64,000 nucleotides of DNA from Bacillota bacterium (GTDB lineage: Bacteria; Bacillota; Clostridia; Peptostreptococcales; Anaerovoracaceae): positions 1 through 64,000 of the forward strand of contig JAEZLP010000031.1 of the NCBI GenBank assembly GCA_023415235.1. The letters run 5' to 3'. Under the pieces are notes generated by a model. That model made no database searches, was not told the DNA's origin, and saw nothing but the letters and a program-made list of their open reading frames with translations. This document shows positions 51,218 through 60,825 of the stretch, in pieces (position 1 is the first letter of the stretch; each line of letters begins with the position of its first letter). Made by a program: the position numbers and the translations under genes.

Positions 51218-53185
51218 ATGGTTCTTCCGGGGGTAATTTCATTGAGATTGAATAAAAGAAGACTGAAATTCTTCAGATATCTGCATCCAGGATTGGCGAA
51301 GCTGTTCATCGTCGGCTTAATCGTTTTATCTGCTTTCCTGTTTCTTTTTTTGTTTCGGACGCTGCCGGTCCACCTGCCAGTTCTTCAGGAGGAGGCCGAA
51401 GTCAAGACGATCAAATGGGTGGATTTTGGCATTCCCTATAAGGTTTTGGAAAAAACCATGTATCTGGATATCGAATCCTTTGATACCGAGGTCCACCTGA
51501 AATGGACGGAGCTCCTGGCCTATCTGAGCGCCAAATACGGAGGCAACTACAAGTATTATAAAGAGAAGGATCTGAATCAGCTGATTGAACGGCTCAATCA
51601 GGGAGAAGACATTGATGCCATAACAAAAGAAATGAAGCTTTATGATTACTACAATGAAGCTTATACTGCCATTTTAGGCGGGTTTTTGGGGGAATTTATG
51701 GTTCAGGTGCCTGTGGAATCCGAGACCGGAGGAGATGTGGTCTGGGAAACCAAGTATGGGTTGAAAGCTTTCTCACCCATTCCCGCAGGCTATTGGTACA
51801 GTGATTTCGATGATTTCGGGGCGGGAAGAAGCTATGGGTATAAAAGAAAACATTTCGGCCATGACCTGATGATCGGAACGGGGACCCCGATCATAGCCGT
51901 CGAAAGCGGAATCGTGGAAGCGTTAGGCTGGAATCAATACGGGGGCTGGCGAATTGGTATCCGCAGCTTTGATAAAAAGCGGTATTATTACTATGCCCAT
52001 CTGAGAAAGGATCGTCCATATACAGCTGATCTGTACGTAGGCAAGGCGGTAAAGGCCGGCGACGTCATAGGGTATTCCGGGCGAACCGGATACAGCAGAA
52101 AAGAGAATGTGAACAATATCGAGACTCCTCATCTCCATATCGGAATGCAGCTTATTTTTGACGAAAAACTGAAGGACAGTCCGAATCAGATCTGGGTGGA
52201 TATGTACAATCTATGCAAGCTGCTATTGAAAAACAAGTGCCAGGTATATCAGGACGCTGACACCAAGGAATATTACCGGAAATACGATTTTACAGAGCCC
52301 AGCTATTTTCTCCAGCAGGAAAACATGAAGGACAGCGCCAGAAAGTCGGAAGCCGCTCTACTGTCATCCAAGGCGCCGGAGGGCAGCATTCCCTTGCCCG
52401 TGGTGATGTATCACGGACTGTTGAAGGATGAACGATATCACAACAAGTTTTTTATCAGCCCCAAGCAATTTGAAAAAGACCTGAAATACTTCAAGGAAAA
52501 CAATTATACCCCTATTTTCATAAAAGACCTGGTCTCTTATGTGGATCACGGAACTCCATTGCCGGAAAAGCCCATCCTCATCACCTTCGACGACGGGTAT
52601 TTCAACAATTATGTATACGCTTATCCCCTGCTCAGGGAATATAACATGAAGGCTGTAATTTCCATCATTGGAGAGCTGACCGACAAGTCCACCCTGATCA
52701 AGGATAAAAATCCCGCCTATGCCTATCTGACCTGGGATGAAGTGAAAGAACTCAGCTCGTCCGGATTTATCGAGATACAGAACCATTCCTATGATATGCA
52801 TGACAACGACGACGGACGAAAGGGCGCGATGCAGAAGCCAGGGGAAACCATGGAAGAGTACCGCCTGGCTATGGAAGAGGATGTGGGTTATTTTCAAAAT
52901 CAAATCTATGAAAAGACGGGCCAAAAGCCAACTGCTTTCACCTATCCTCTCGGATCGATCAGCAACGGTTCCACGGAGGTTTTGAAAAGCCTGGGCTTTC
53001 GTGCCAGTATAAGCTGTGCGGAAGGAATCAATTATATCACAAGAGATCCCGACTGCCTGTTTCGGCTGAAGCGTGTATGCAGAACGCCCCGGGAAGCCAG
53101 CGAGGCATTCTTTCAGGTCATCGCGCCTGCAGAAACAAAAGACGATTCGGATTATGTTACAATTCCAGTTCGTACATCGCCATAG
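51218..53185 (+). CDS. M23 peptidase / NodB polysaccharide deacetylase fusion
   Basis: A 655-residue membrane-anchored protein. One helix lies near 28-50. The M23 (LytM) domain (about 190-325) has zinc ligands HFGHDLMIGTGTP and HLHIG. The NodB deacetylase domain (about 390-620) has TFDDGY and HSYDMH. It would cut peptide cross-links and deacetylate glycan in peptidoglycan. The frame opens at ATG 51218; TTG 51242 has a better ribosome site (GGGGG). It converges with rsmE and overlaps its end by 29 bases. Confidence 0.88.
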   Translation: MVLPGVISLRLNKRRLKFFRYLHPGLAKLFIVGLIVLSAFLFLFLFRTLPVHLPVLQEEAEVKTIKWVDFGIPYKVLEKTMYLDIESFDTEVHLKWTELLAYLSAKYGGNYKYYKEKDLNQLIERLNQGEDIDAITKEMKLYDYYNEAYTAILGGFLGEFMVQVPVESETGGDVVWETKYGLKAFSPIPAGYWYSDFDDFGAGRSYGYKRKHFGHDLMIGTGTPIIAVESGIVEALGWNQYGGWRIGIRSFDKKRYYYYAHLRKDRPYTADLYVGKAVKAGDVIGYSGRTGYSRKENVNNIETPHLHIGMQLIFDEKLKDSPNQIWVDMYNLCKLLLKNKCQVYQDADTKEYYRKYDFTEPSYFLQQENMKDSARKSEAALLSSKAPEGSIPLPVVMYHGLLKDERYHNKFFISPKQFEKDLKYFKENNYTPIFIKDLVSYVDHGTPLPEKPILITFDDGYFNNYVYAYPLLREYNMKAVISIIGELTDKSTLIKDKNPAYAYLTWDEVKELSSSGFIEIQNHSYDMHDNDDGRKGAMQKPGETMEEYRLAMEEDVGYFQNQIYEKTGQKPTAFTYPLGSISNGSTEVLKSLGFRASISCAEGINYITRDPDCLFRLKRVCRTPREASEAFFQVIAPAETKDDSDYVTIPVRTSP

Positions 53186-53894
53186 CAACAGCGGCCATTC
53201 CGGCAGTTTCAGTCCGTAAAATAGTCTTTCCCAGAGTGACGCTCCTGGCGCCTATTTTGATGAGTGCTTCGGCCTCCTTATCCGAAAATCCGCCCTCGGG
53301 ACCGATGATGACAGCCGCCTTCATAGGCTTTTTTTCAATGGATCTTAAGAATTCCTTGATGGTATAGTTTTCTTCGTTTTCATAAGGAAAGATAATTAAA
53401 TCATATTTAACCAGGTCGTTAAGCATATCCTGAAACTGCATTTCACGGTGAATCTGGGGTATGATCCCTCTTTTGCATTGTTTTACCGCCTCATCGGCAA
53501 TCTTCTGCCAGCGCTCGATCTTCTTGTGGAAATTGCCGTGGTCAATAACAACCGACCGATCCGTAAAAACCGGCACGATGGAATAGACGCCGAGCTCTAC
53601 GTTTTTCTGAATGATGGTCTCCATCTTCCCCTGCTTTGGTACGCCTTGAAACAGGGTGATTTTCAACTCCGGCTCTCTGGCAAACTTCTGCTTGTCTATA
53701 ATCCTGGTTTCAATATAATCCTTTTCAATGGCGATGATTTCCACCGCATATTCAAACTGAACCTTGTCTGAAACACTGATGGTATCCCCGGGGCCAAGTC
53801 GCAAAACCTTTGTCATATGTTTTCTGTCATCCGCATCGGTGATCCTGATTGTACTATCCTTTACATCCTGATAATCCACAAAAAATTTACTCAT
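53157..53894 (-). CDS. rsmE: 16S rRNA m3U1498 methyltransferase RsmE
   Basis: A 245-residue SPOUT methyltransferase. It has an N-terminal PUA-like part and the knot motifs IIGPEGGFSDKEAEALIKIG and VTLGKTILRTETAGMAAVAM. It methylates U1498 in 16S rRNA. It is downstream of prmA in the conserved order, 184 bases apart. Confidence 0.96.
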   Translation of the reverse strand: MSKFFVDYQDVKDSTIRITDADDRKHMTKVLRLGPGDTISVSDKVQFEYAVEIIAIEKDYIETRIIDKQKFAREPELKITLFQGVPKQGKMETIIQKNVELGVYSIVPVFTDRSVVIDHGNFHKKIERWQKIADEAVKQCKRGIIPQIHREMQFQDMLNDLVKYDLIIFPYENEENYTIKEFLRSIEKKPMKAAVIIGPEGGFSDKEAEALIKIGARSVTLGKTILRTETAGMAAVAMAMYELEL

Positions 53895-53991
53895 ACCTCT
53901 CTCCTATCGATCGCCTATCTGCACAAATAATTATTATTGTGTAATTCTAATTGTTTTCATAGTAATGCTCCGAATGAGCTTTGGCAGCATT

Positions 53992-54008
53992 CTGCCCGAA
54001 ACGGGCAG
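53992..54008. other. Perfect short hairpin between rsmE and prmA
   Basis: CTGCCCG, loop AAA, CGGGCAG. There is no T-run on either strand. It lies in a 184-base gap without a gene; possibly an RNA processing site. Confidence 0.5.
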
Positions 54009-54078
54009 CTTAATGATGCGATTTGCCATTGGCGAATGAGGAACATTGCTGGAATAACATCAGATACCGGATTGACAA

Positions 54079-55056
54079 TTATCGTTGCGCAGCAATGGCG
54101 CACCATTCCCCTTCTTCAAGGATGTCCAAAATCCGGAATCCGCATTCCTGGATAGCCGCTGCGACCTCGTCCCTTTTGCTGATCAGAATACCCGAGGAGA
54201 TATAGAATCCTTTTCCTCTCAGATGGGCCGCCACATTCTTTGACAACATCATGACCAGATCCGCCATCAGGTTTGCTACGACTATATCCGCCTGAAAATC
54301 CAGACCCTTGGTAAGATCCCCTTGTATGACGCGTATCTTTGCTTCACAGCCGTTTAAGGCTGCATTTTCGGTTGTAACAGCCACTGCAACCGGGTCGATG
54401 TCCACCGCTAAAACCTCTTTTGCAGAAAGAAGCGCCGCTGCCACAGACAGGATCCCCGATCCGCAGCCCACATCCAGGACAGCATCGCATTCCGGCTCGA
54501 GATATCGTTCAAGAAGCTTGACGCATAGTGAAGTAGTTGGATGGGTTCCGGTTCCGAATGCCATTCCAGGGTCAATTTCAATCACCAGTTCGTCCCCTTC
54601 TTTTTCATATGTTTCCCAGGTCGGTTTTATTACAATCCTATCCGTAATTTTTGACGGTTTAAAATACTCCTTCCAGTTATCTTTCCAGTCGGAATCATCC
54701 ACTGGTTTCGATTCCAATGCAAGGGTCCCGTAATCGATACCGCAGTCTTCTCGATCCCTTTCCCCGGTTTTTGATTTCAATTTCAAATCTTCCAGTATGC
54801 TTCTGAGCTGTTCCAGCACCTGGCGGCCTTCTTCCGAATCCTCAAGGTAGAAGGATACTGCGGTTGGCATGTTTTCCATTTCCATCAGCTGCTCATCGAT
54901 ATAATCCCAATCGTAGGTGTTTTTTCGATTCATCAGGTCTTGGAAATCCCGGGCGTCTTCAATAGCAAAACCCGCTATACCCATATCCATCAGGATACAG
55001 GTCAGCGGGTCGATACCCTCTTGCGTTGTTTGTATTCTTACTTCAATAAATCGCAT
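54079..55056 (-). CDS. prmA: Ribosomal protein L11 methyltransferase
   Basis: A 325-residue SAM enzyme. The N-terminal substrate domain begins FIEVRIQTTQEGIDPLTCIL. The methyltransferase fold has DVGCGSGILSVAAALL (near 193-208), FGTGTHPTT and VVANLMADL. It trimethylates L11. The ATG overlaps the dnaJ stop by one base (TAATG). Confidence 0.96.
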   Translation of the reverse strand: MRFIEVRIQTTQEGIDPLTCILMDMGIAGFAIEDARDFQDLMNRKNTYDWDYIDEQLMEMENMPTAVSFYLEDSEEGRQVLEQLRSILEDLKLKSKTGERDREDCGIDYGTLALESKPVDDSDWKDNWKEYFKPSKITDRIVIKPTWETYEKEGDELVIEIDPGMAFGTGTHPTTSLCVKLLERYLEPECDAVLDVGCGSGILSVAAALLSAKEVLAVDIDPVAVAVTTENAALNGCEAKIRVIQGDLTKGLDFQADIVVANLMADLVMMLSKNVAAHLRGKGFYISSGILISKRDEVAAAIQECGFRILDILEEGEWCAIAAQR

Positions 55057-56207
55057 TATGATTTAAAAATCTCCTTCATGGTGTCGGCAAATTTTTTCCT
55101 CTTGGAGTATCCTTCCGAGCTCATGGTTTCTCCCAGCTTAGCAATGAGCTTTTTCTGTTCTCCGGTCAGTTTTGTCGGTATTTCAATTGTCACCTTGACA
55201 TACAAATCGCCCACCTTGGAAGTTCTCAGGGACTTGATTCCCTTTCCCTTGAGGCGGAATATGGTGTCCGGCTGAGTACCGGCCGGAATCTTGTAGGATA
55301 CCTTCTCCTTCAGTGTCGGTACAACGATATCGTCTCCCAGAGCCGCCTGACTGAAGGTAATCGGGATTTCCAGCCACAGGTCCGTTCCTTTTCGTGTAAA
55401 CAGCGGATGCGGCTGTACGGATACGACCACATAGAGATCGCCGTGCGGTCCGCCATTAGTACCGGGTTCGCCCTGACCCTTTATAGAAATCACGGAATCA
55501 TTGTCAACTCCGGCAGGGATATCCACGGAAATTGTAACTGTTTTACGGACTTTTCCGGTACCGCTGCATACATGACACGGCTTTTCGATCACTTCTCCGG
55601 AGCCGCCGCACTTGTCACAGGGCTGCACATTGGTAAACTGTCCGAAGGGAGTTCTTTGTGTGGTTCGGATTTCTCCGGAACCGCCGCACTTCGGGCAGGT
55701 TACTTTATCGGAACCCTTTTCAGCGCCGCTTCCGTCACAGTGATCACAAGCAACGTATTTATTGATCTGAATCTGCTTCTTTGTTCCAAAGGCCGCTTCC
55801 TCGAAGGTTATGCTGATGCTTTTTTGCAGATCCTGACCTTTTCTCGGGCCGCTTCTTCTTCTGGCGCCGGACTGTCCGAAGCCTCCTCCGAACATGCTTC
55901 CGAAAAGATCACCGAATATATCTTCAAAACCGCCGCCAAAACCGCCGCCGAAGCCTCCGCCGCCGAAACCAGCGTTGGGATCAACTCCCGCATGGCCGAA
56001 GCGATCATATTTATCCTTTTTCTGAGGGTCGGAAAGAATGCTGTATGCTTCGTTTACTTCCTTAAATTTTTCTTCTGCGGTCTTGTCTCCCGGGTTGCGG
56101 TCCGGATGATATTCCATTGCTTTCTTACGGAAAGCCTTTTTTATTTCATCTTCGGTCGCTCCCTTTTTCAGACCAAGGACCTCATAAAAATCTCTTTTTT
56201 CTGCCAT
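55056..56207 (-). CDS. dnaJ: Chaperone DnaJ
   Basis: A 383-residue type I Hsp40. The J domain has YHPDRNPGD (HPD near 33-35); a Gly/Phe-rich region with GGGFGG repeats follows (about 78-105). The four zinc repeats CDHCDGSG, CPKCGGSG, CDKCGGSG and CHVCSGTG are intact. It delivers clients to DnaK. The start is ATG 56207 (TTG 56210 adjoins it). Confidence 0.97.
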   Translation of the reverse strand: MAEKRDFYEVLGLKKGATEDEIKKAFRKKAMEYHPDRNPGDKTAEEKFKEVNEAYSILSDPQKKDKYDRFGHAGVDPNAGFGGGGFGGGFGGGFEDIFGDLFGSMFGGGFGQSGARRRSGPRKGQDLQKSISITFEEAAFGTKKQIQINKYVACDHCDGSGAEKGSDKVTCPKCGGSGEIRTTQRTPFGQFTNVQPCDKCGGSGEVIEKPCHVCSGTGKVRKTVTISVDIPAGVDNDSVISIKGQGEPGTNGGPHGDLYVVVSVQPHPLFTRKGTDLWLEIPITFSQAALGDDIVVPTLKEKVSYKIPAGTQPDTIFRLKGKGIKSLRTSKVGDLYVKVTIEIPTKLTGEQKKLIAKLGETMSSEGYSKRKKFADTMKEIFKS

Positions 56208-56232
56208 CAATGGAACCCTCTCTTATAACTGT

Positions 56233-56266
56233 TTTTGCGGCACGCCCGAAAGAGCGTACCGCAAAA
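56233..56266. other. Hairpin between dnaK and dnaJ
   Basis: TTTTGCGG-ACGC and GCGT-CCGCAAAA pair around an 8-base loop, each arm with one unpaired base. No T-run follows on the minus strand. It may cause partial termination or mRNA processing that lowers dnaJ relative to dnaK. Confidence 0.6.
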
Positions 56267-56274
56267 TTATACTT

Positions 56275-58152
56275 TTATTTTTTATCTTCGTCAACTACCT
56301 CGTAATCCGCATCAACTACGTTGTCCGGTGTAGGTTGGGAGTCATCCTGCTCTGGTGCGGCGCCGCCCATATTACCCATATTGGGATCAAAGCCTCCTGT
56401 TCCGCCCTGGGCCTGTTGTGCCTGCTGGTACATCTTTGCAGAGATGGTATGGAACTCTTCCGTCAAAGCTTCGGTTTTCTCCTTGATTTCTTCCACGTTG
56501 GTGCCTTCCAGCGCTTTGGACAAAGCATCCTTTGCAGCGTTGATTCTTGATTTCTCATCCTCGCTTAAGCTGGCTTCGATCTCTTTCAGGGATTTTTCGG
56601 TTTCATAAACAAGCGTTTCCGCTCTGTTTCTGATCTCCACTTCTTCCTTTCTCTTTCTGTCTTCTTCCGCAAACTGTTCCGCTTCCTTGATCTTCTGTTT
56701 GATCTCTTCATCGGACAGCTTGGTTGAGGAAGTGATGGTGATTCTCTGTTCCTTTCCGGTACCCAGATCCTTGGCGCTTACATTAACAATTCCGTTTGCG
56801 TCGATATCAAAGGTAACCTCGATCTGCGGAACTCCGCGAGGCGCCGGTGGGATTCCTGAAAGCTGGAATCTGCCGAGAGTGATGTTGCCGGCAGCCATTT
56901 CTCTTTCACCCTGCATTACGTGAATATCCACGGCAGACTGATTGTCTGCTGCAGTTGAGAAGATCTGACTCTTCTTTGTCGGTATTGTCGTATTTCTTTC
57001 AATCAGCTTTGTTGCTACTCCGCCTAAAGTCTCAATGGACAGGGACAGCGGCGTTACATCGAGAAGCAGTACGTCCTTTACCTCTCCGGTCAGTACACCG
57101 GCCTGAACCGCTGCTCCGATAGCAACGCATTCATCGGGATTGATGCCCTTGAAAGGATCTTTTCCGGTAATTTTCTTCACAGCTTCCTGTACTGCGGGGA
57201 TTCTTGTGGAACCTCCGACCAAAATGACCTTGGCAAGATCGTTAGTTGTCACGCCTGCGTCGGCCATAGCCTTTCTCATAGGCTCGATTGTCTTTTCCAC
57301 CAGGTGGGAAGTAAGCTGATCAAATTTTGCTCTGGTGACGTCCATGTTCAGATGGAGCGGCCCGTCTGAGTTCACTGTGATGAAAGGTAGGTTGATATTG
57401 GTTGTCTGTGAGCTTGAGAGCTCCTTTTTGGCCTTTTCTGCAGCTTCTTTCAGTCTCTGATGCGCCATCTTGTCTTTTCTCAGATCGACACCGTTTTCCT
57501 TTGCAAAGCTGTCGGCAATGAAGTTGATCAATACTTCGTCAAAATCATCTCCGCCAAGCTTGTTGTTTCCGCTTGTCGCCAGTACTTCAAAGACGCCGTC
57601 TCCCAGTTCCAGGATGGAAACGTCAAAGGTTCCGCCTCCCAGATCGTATACTAAGATCTTGTGATGCTCATGCTCCTTGTCAAGACCGTATGCCAGGGAA
57701 GCCGCTGTCGGTTCGTTGATGATTCTCTTAACATCGAGTCCCGCAATCTTACCCGCATCCTTTGTTGCCTGCTTCTGGCTGTCCGTAAAGTAAGCCGGAA
57801 CGGTGATGACCGCTTCCGTTACCTTTTCTCCCAGATAGCTTTCCGCATCTGCTTTCAGTTTGGAAAGAATCATTGCAGAAATATCCTGAGGTGTATATGT
57901 TTTTCCATCTATTTCAACCTTATGGTCGGTTCCCATGTGTCTTTTAATGGAAGCGATGGTTCTGTCCGGATTGGTGATCGCCTGTCTCTTTGCAGTTTCA
58001 CCTACCAGCCGTTCTCCGTTCTTGGCAAAACCTACAACGGACGGGGTGGTTCTGTTTCCTTCCGCATTTGCGATAACCACCGGTTCGCCGCCTTCTAGCA
58101 CGGCTACGCATGAATTTGTAGTTCCTAAATCAATTCCAATTACTTTACCCAT
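56275..58152 (-). CDS. dnaK: Chaperone DnaK (Hsp70)
   Basis: A 625-residue Hsp70. The ATPase domain begins GIDLGTTNSCVAV and shows YDLGGGTFDVSIL and VGGSTRIPAV; the linker is DVLLLDVTPLSL; the lid ends in a Gln/Gly-rich tail (YQQAQQAQGGTGGFDPNMG) and an acidic end. Like many Firmicute DnaKs it lacks the 24-residue ATPase segment of E. coli DnaK. Regulated by the CIRCE operator upstream of hrcA. Confidence 0.98.
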   Translation of the reverse strand: MGKVIGIDLGTTNSCVAVLEGGEPVVIANAEGNRTTPSVVGFAKNGERLVGETAKRQAITNPDRTIASIKRHMGTDHKVEIDGKTYTPQDISAMILSKLKADAESYLGEKVTEAVITVPAYFTDSQKQATKDAGKIAGLDVKRIINEPTAASLAYGLDKEHEHHKILVYDLGGGTFDVSILELGDGVFEVLATSGNNKLGGDDFDEVLINFIADSFAKENGVDLRKDKMAHQRLKEAAEKAKKELSSSQTTNINLPFITVNSDGPLHLNMDVTRAKFDQLTSHLVEKTIEPMRKAMADAGVTTNDLAKVILVGGSTRIPAVQEAVKKITGKDPFKGINPDECVAIGAAVQAGVLTGEVKDVLLLDVTPLSLSIETLGGVATKLIERNTTIPTKKSQIFSTAADNQSAVDIHVMQGEREMAAGNITLGRFQLSGIPPAPRGVPQIEVTFDIDANGIVNVSAKDLGTGKEQRITITSSTKLSDEEIKQKIKEAEQFAEEDRKRKEEVEIRNRAETLVYETEKSLKEIEASLSEDEKSRINAAKDALSKALEGTNVEEIKEKTEALTEEFHTISAKMYQQAQQAQGGTGGFDPNMGNMGGAAPEQDDSQPTPDNVVDADYEVVDEDKK

Positions 58153-58246
58153 TGTAATATCCTCCTATTTGCTTTCAGTTACCGACACGCCCCTTTGGCG
58201 GCTGGCTTATGGAAAATCTCAATTTTATGCCTTCTCCCGGCATTTC

Positions 58247-58804
58247 CTATTCCGCCACCTTAACCATAGCGGGTCTGATGACTTTTTTATTCAGTAAATA
58301 CCCCTTTTGCAATACCTGTGTCACTTTTCCACTTTCATGCTCAGTTGAATTCTCAGTGAGCACCGCATGGTGGAAGTTAGGATCAAACTGCTCCCCTAAC
58401 GCATTAATTTCTTCAACCCCGTTTTTTTCCAGTACCCCCTTAAACTGCTTAAAGATCAGGTTCATACCTTCCGCAAAGCTTTCATTTTCAGTGCTGTGTT
58501 CAAGCGCTCTCTCAAAATTATCTATTACATCAAGCAATTCTACTACGATTTTCTCGTTAGCATATGCATAAATGTCGCCTTTTTCTTTTTCTACTCTCTT
58601 TTTGTAGTTCTGAAAGTCGGCAGCTAATCTCAAGTATCTGGTGTTGAGCTCCTCATCCTCTTTGGATGAGGCTTCCTCATTCACAGCCTCGGCTCCCTCC
58701 GTCTTCTGATCACATTCCTGCTCCATTTCCGGACCTTCTACCGTCTCGGCTTCTTGCAAGTTGTCATTGTCCTGAGTGGCATCAGGCGCCTTTTTTTTAC
58801 TCAT
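58247..58804 (-). CDS. grpE: Nucleotide exchange factor GrpE
   Basis: A 185-residue protein. An acidic disordered N-terminus (about 1-50) leads to a long helix (YLRLAADFQNYKKRVEKEK) and the beta domain (FDPNFHHAVLT ... VTQVLQKGYLLNKKVIRPAMVKVAE). It releases ADP from DnaK. The start overlaps the hrcA end by eight bases. Confidence 0.96.
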   Translation of the reverse strand: MSKKKAPDATQDNDNLQEAETVEGPEMEQECDQKTEGAEAVNEEASSKEDEELNTRYLRLAADFQNYKKRVEKEKGDIYAYANEKIVVELLDVIDNFERALEHSTENESFAEGMNLIFKQFKGVLEKNGVEEINALGEQFDPNFHHAVLTENSTEHESGKVTQVLQKGYLLNKKVIRPAMVKVAE

Positions 58805-59843
58805 CGTTCTCGTCTCCTCCCGTTATTTTAAATGTCTGGTTTATATTTTCCGTGATGTATTCAATGATTGAGGTTACTTCATCATATTTCATTCTGGTGG
58901 GTCCGATGACGCCCAGCTTCCCTACCAGCTTACCATTAATATGGTAGGTTGCCGTGATCAGGCTGCAGTCTCTCATGAGATCCTCCTGATTTTCGTTCCC
59001 GATGGTAATAATGACTCCGTTTTCCCTGTTCAGCAACACATCGGTAAAATGCTTCTTTTGATTGATCATTTCAAGAAATACTTTGGCTCTTTCGATATCA
59101 TTATATTCCGGTATGGAGAAGATATTTGTAACGCCGTCCAGGTACAATTCCACGTTCAGCATATTTTCAAGGGTGCTCATGAAATTCGGGCGGATCGTTT
59201 CAACAAGCCTGCTCATAGCTTCCATATCCGTTTCGAAGCTTTTTATGATGTCAAGCCGCAGTATGTCGCTTAAAGTCTTGCCCTTGTAATTGTAGGTCAT
59301 AACCTTTGACAACAGGGAGAGATTCTCTTCCGTATAGGGCACTTTCATTTTAATGGCCGTGTTGGATACTTTTCCGCTTTCCGTAACGATCATCAGCACC
59401 ACAGTTCTATCATCCACGGGAAGAAAATTCACATACTTCAGACGATTGGACTCCTGATTCGGCGTGATGGCAAAGGAAGTCAGATTGGTCAGCTCGGACA
59501 GGAGAGTCGCCGCATGCTGGATTGTTTTCTCCAGCTCGGTGACGTTTCTCGTCAGCTTTTCCGCTATGATCAGTTTTTCTTCCTCCGGCAATTCGTATTT
59601 TTGCATCAGGTTGTTTACATATAATCGATACGCCTTATCGGAAGGCACTCTTCCCGCCGAAGTATGAGGATGTGTCAAAAACCCCATCTCCTCCAGATCG
59701 GACATTTCGTTTCTGATGGTGGCAGGGCTGATTTGCATGTCAAGCTTTTTGGAGAGAGTTCTCGATCCGATGGGTTCAGCAGATCGAATGAAATCACCCA
59801 CAATCGCTTGTAATATTCTTAATTTCCTTTCCGATAAATCCAT
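58797..59843 (-). CDS. hrcA: Heat-inducible repressor HrcA
   Basis: A 348-residue repressor. The N-terminal winged helix (LSERKLRILQAIVGDFIRS ... SPATIRNEMSDLEEMGFL) binds CIRCE; the C-terminal GAF-like domain ends with LGVIGPTRMKYDEVTSIIEYI. I chose ATG 59843, six bases after GGAGAG; ATG 59855 is the alternative. It represses its own operon with GroEL assistance, as known for the family. Confidence 0.96.
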   Translation of the reverse strand: MDLSERKLRILQAIVGDFIRSAEPIGSRTLSKKLDMQISPATIRNEMSDLEEMGFLTHPHTSAGRVPSDKAYRLYVNNLMQKYELPEEEKLIIAEKLTRNVTELEKTIQHAATLLSELTNLTSFAITPNQESNRLKYVNFLPVDDRTVVLMIVTESGKVSNTAIKMKVPYTEENLSLLSKVMTYNYKGKTLSDILRLDIIKSFETDMEAMSRLVETIRPNFMSTLENMLNVELYLDGVTNIFSIPEYNDIERAKVFLEMINQKKHFTDVLLNRENGVIITIGNENQEDLMRDCSLITATYHINGKLVGKLGVIGPTRMKYDEVTSIIEYITENINQTFKITGGDENDE

Positions 59844-59891
59844 CTTACTCTCCATTTTTGAACAGTTTGCTGTAACTTTTTCCTTTGATTG

Positions 59892-59918
59892 TTAGCACTC
59901 GTAACAGGTGAGTGCTAA
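59892..59918. promoter_or_regulatory. CIRCE operator of the hrcA-grpE-dnaK-dnaJ operon
   Basis: TTAGCACTC (59892-59900), a 9-base spacer and GAGTGCTAA (59910-59918), a perfect match to the CIRCE consensus. It lies between the promoter and hrcA. Confidence 0.98.
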
Positions 59919-59929
59919 GACTTAATTTT

Positions 59930-59958
59930 AATTTAACACTGTTGTATCCTATTGTCAA
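59930..59958 (-). promoter_or_regulatory. Sigma-A promoter of the hrcA operon
   Basis: On the minus strand: TTGACA (59958-59953), a 17-bp spacer and TAAATT (59935-59930). The CIRCE element overlaps the expected transcription start region. Confidence 0.85.
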
Positions 59959-60086
59959 CAGTGTTTTATAAAATAATTGTAAATTTTTTTCAGCTCTTAT
60001 ACCGGGTCTTATGCGGAGATATCGCCCGTGTTCATCTCTTTTTCATAAGTTTTTTATGATTGGTATATAATTATATTTACCTGTTG

Positions 60087-60095
60087 TGTTATAAT
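60087..60095 (+). promoter_or_regulatory. Extended -10 promoter of the cytidylate-kinase-like gene
   Basis: TGTTATAAT, an extended -10 element with a perfect TATAAT, about 75 bases before the start codon. No clear -35 box. Confidence 0.55.
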
Positions 60096-60168
60096 TTTAA
60101 ACATCACTTCAACGGAAACCTGAAGAGCGGAATAGAACTGTTATTTTGATTGGAAAGGAGCTGCCATC

Positions 60169-60825
60169 ATGAACAGTAATGCTGTCATTACCATTGCGAG
60201 ACAATTTGGAAGCGGAGGAAGAGAAATCGGCGAAAGACTTGCCGAAAAAATGGAGATCCCGTTTTATGACAAATCCTTGATTCATTTGGCCGCGAAAGAA
60301 AGCGGCATTGACGAAGACCTTTTTGACTATGCAGATGAAAATTCAAATCATGGGTTCTGGACAGCATCCGCCGGCAATACGGCGTTCTATGGGAACCGGA
60401 TTTCCCTTTTCAATGAAATGCCGATGAATGACAAGCTGTTCCTGATCCAGTCCAATATGATACGAAAACTGGCGTCAGGTGGTCCCTGCGTCATCGTTGG
60501 ACGCTGTGCGGATTATATCCTGAGAGGCCATGACAATCTCGTTACCGTATTCATCCATGCAAACGACAAGGATCGTTTGCGCCGGGTGGTCAGTTCCTAC
60601 GGCGTTGAAGAAAAGGATGCGATTGAGGTCATGACCAAAACCGATAAAAAGAGAGCTGCCTATTACAACTATTATTCCGGTGAGAAATGGGGCCGGGCGG
60701 ACAATTATGATCTGTCTATCAACTCCAGCGCTGTCGGCATCAACGGCGCGGTGGAGCTGATTATAGAATTCTCCGACTTAAAGCTTGCGGGATCAAAGCA
60801 AGCAAGCGGTACAGTCCGTCCATGA
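60169..60825 (+). CDS. Cytidylate-kinase-like family protein
   Basis: A 218-residue P-loop protein. The nucleotide site is ARQFGSGGREIG (10-21), a variant P-loop, followed by FYDKSLIHLAA and CVIVGRCADYIL. This is the AAA_26/Cytidylate_kin2-type family that is widespread in Clostridia; it differs from true Cmk, and its substrate is uncertain. AAAGGAG precedes the ATG. Its 3' end overlaps the convergent acyltransferase gene by 65 bases. Confidence 0.85.
   Translation: MNSNAVITIARQFGSGGREIGERLAEKMEIPFYDKSLIHLAAKESGIDEDLFDYADENSNHGFWTASAGNTAFYGNRISLFNEMPMNDKLFLIQSNMIRKLASGGPCVIVGRCADYILRGHDNLVTVFIHANDKDRLRRVVSSYGVEEKDAIEVMTKTDKKRAAYYNYYSGEKWGRADNYDLSINSSAVGINGAVELIIEFSDLKLAGSKQASGTVRP

Noticed and set aside
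59892..59918. Terminator hairpin
   Set aside because: The inverted repeat is the CIRCE consensus and lies between promoter and hrcA, so it is an operator.
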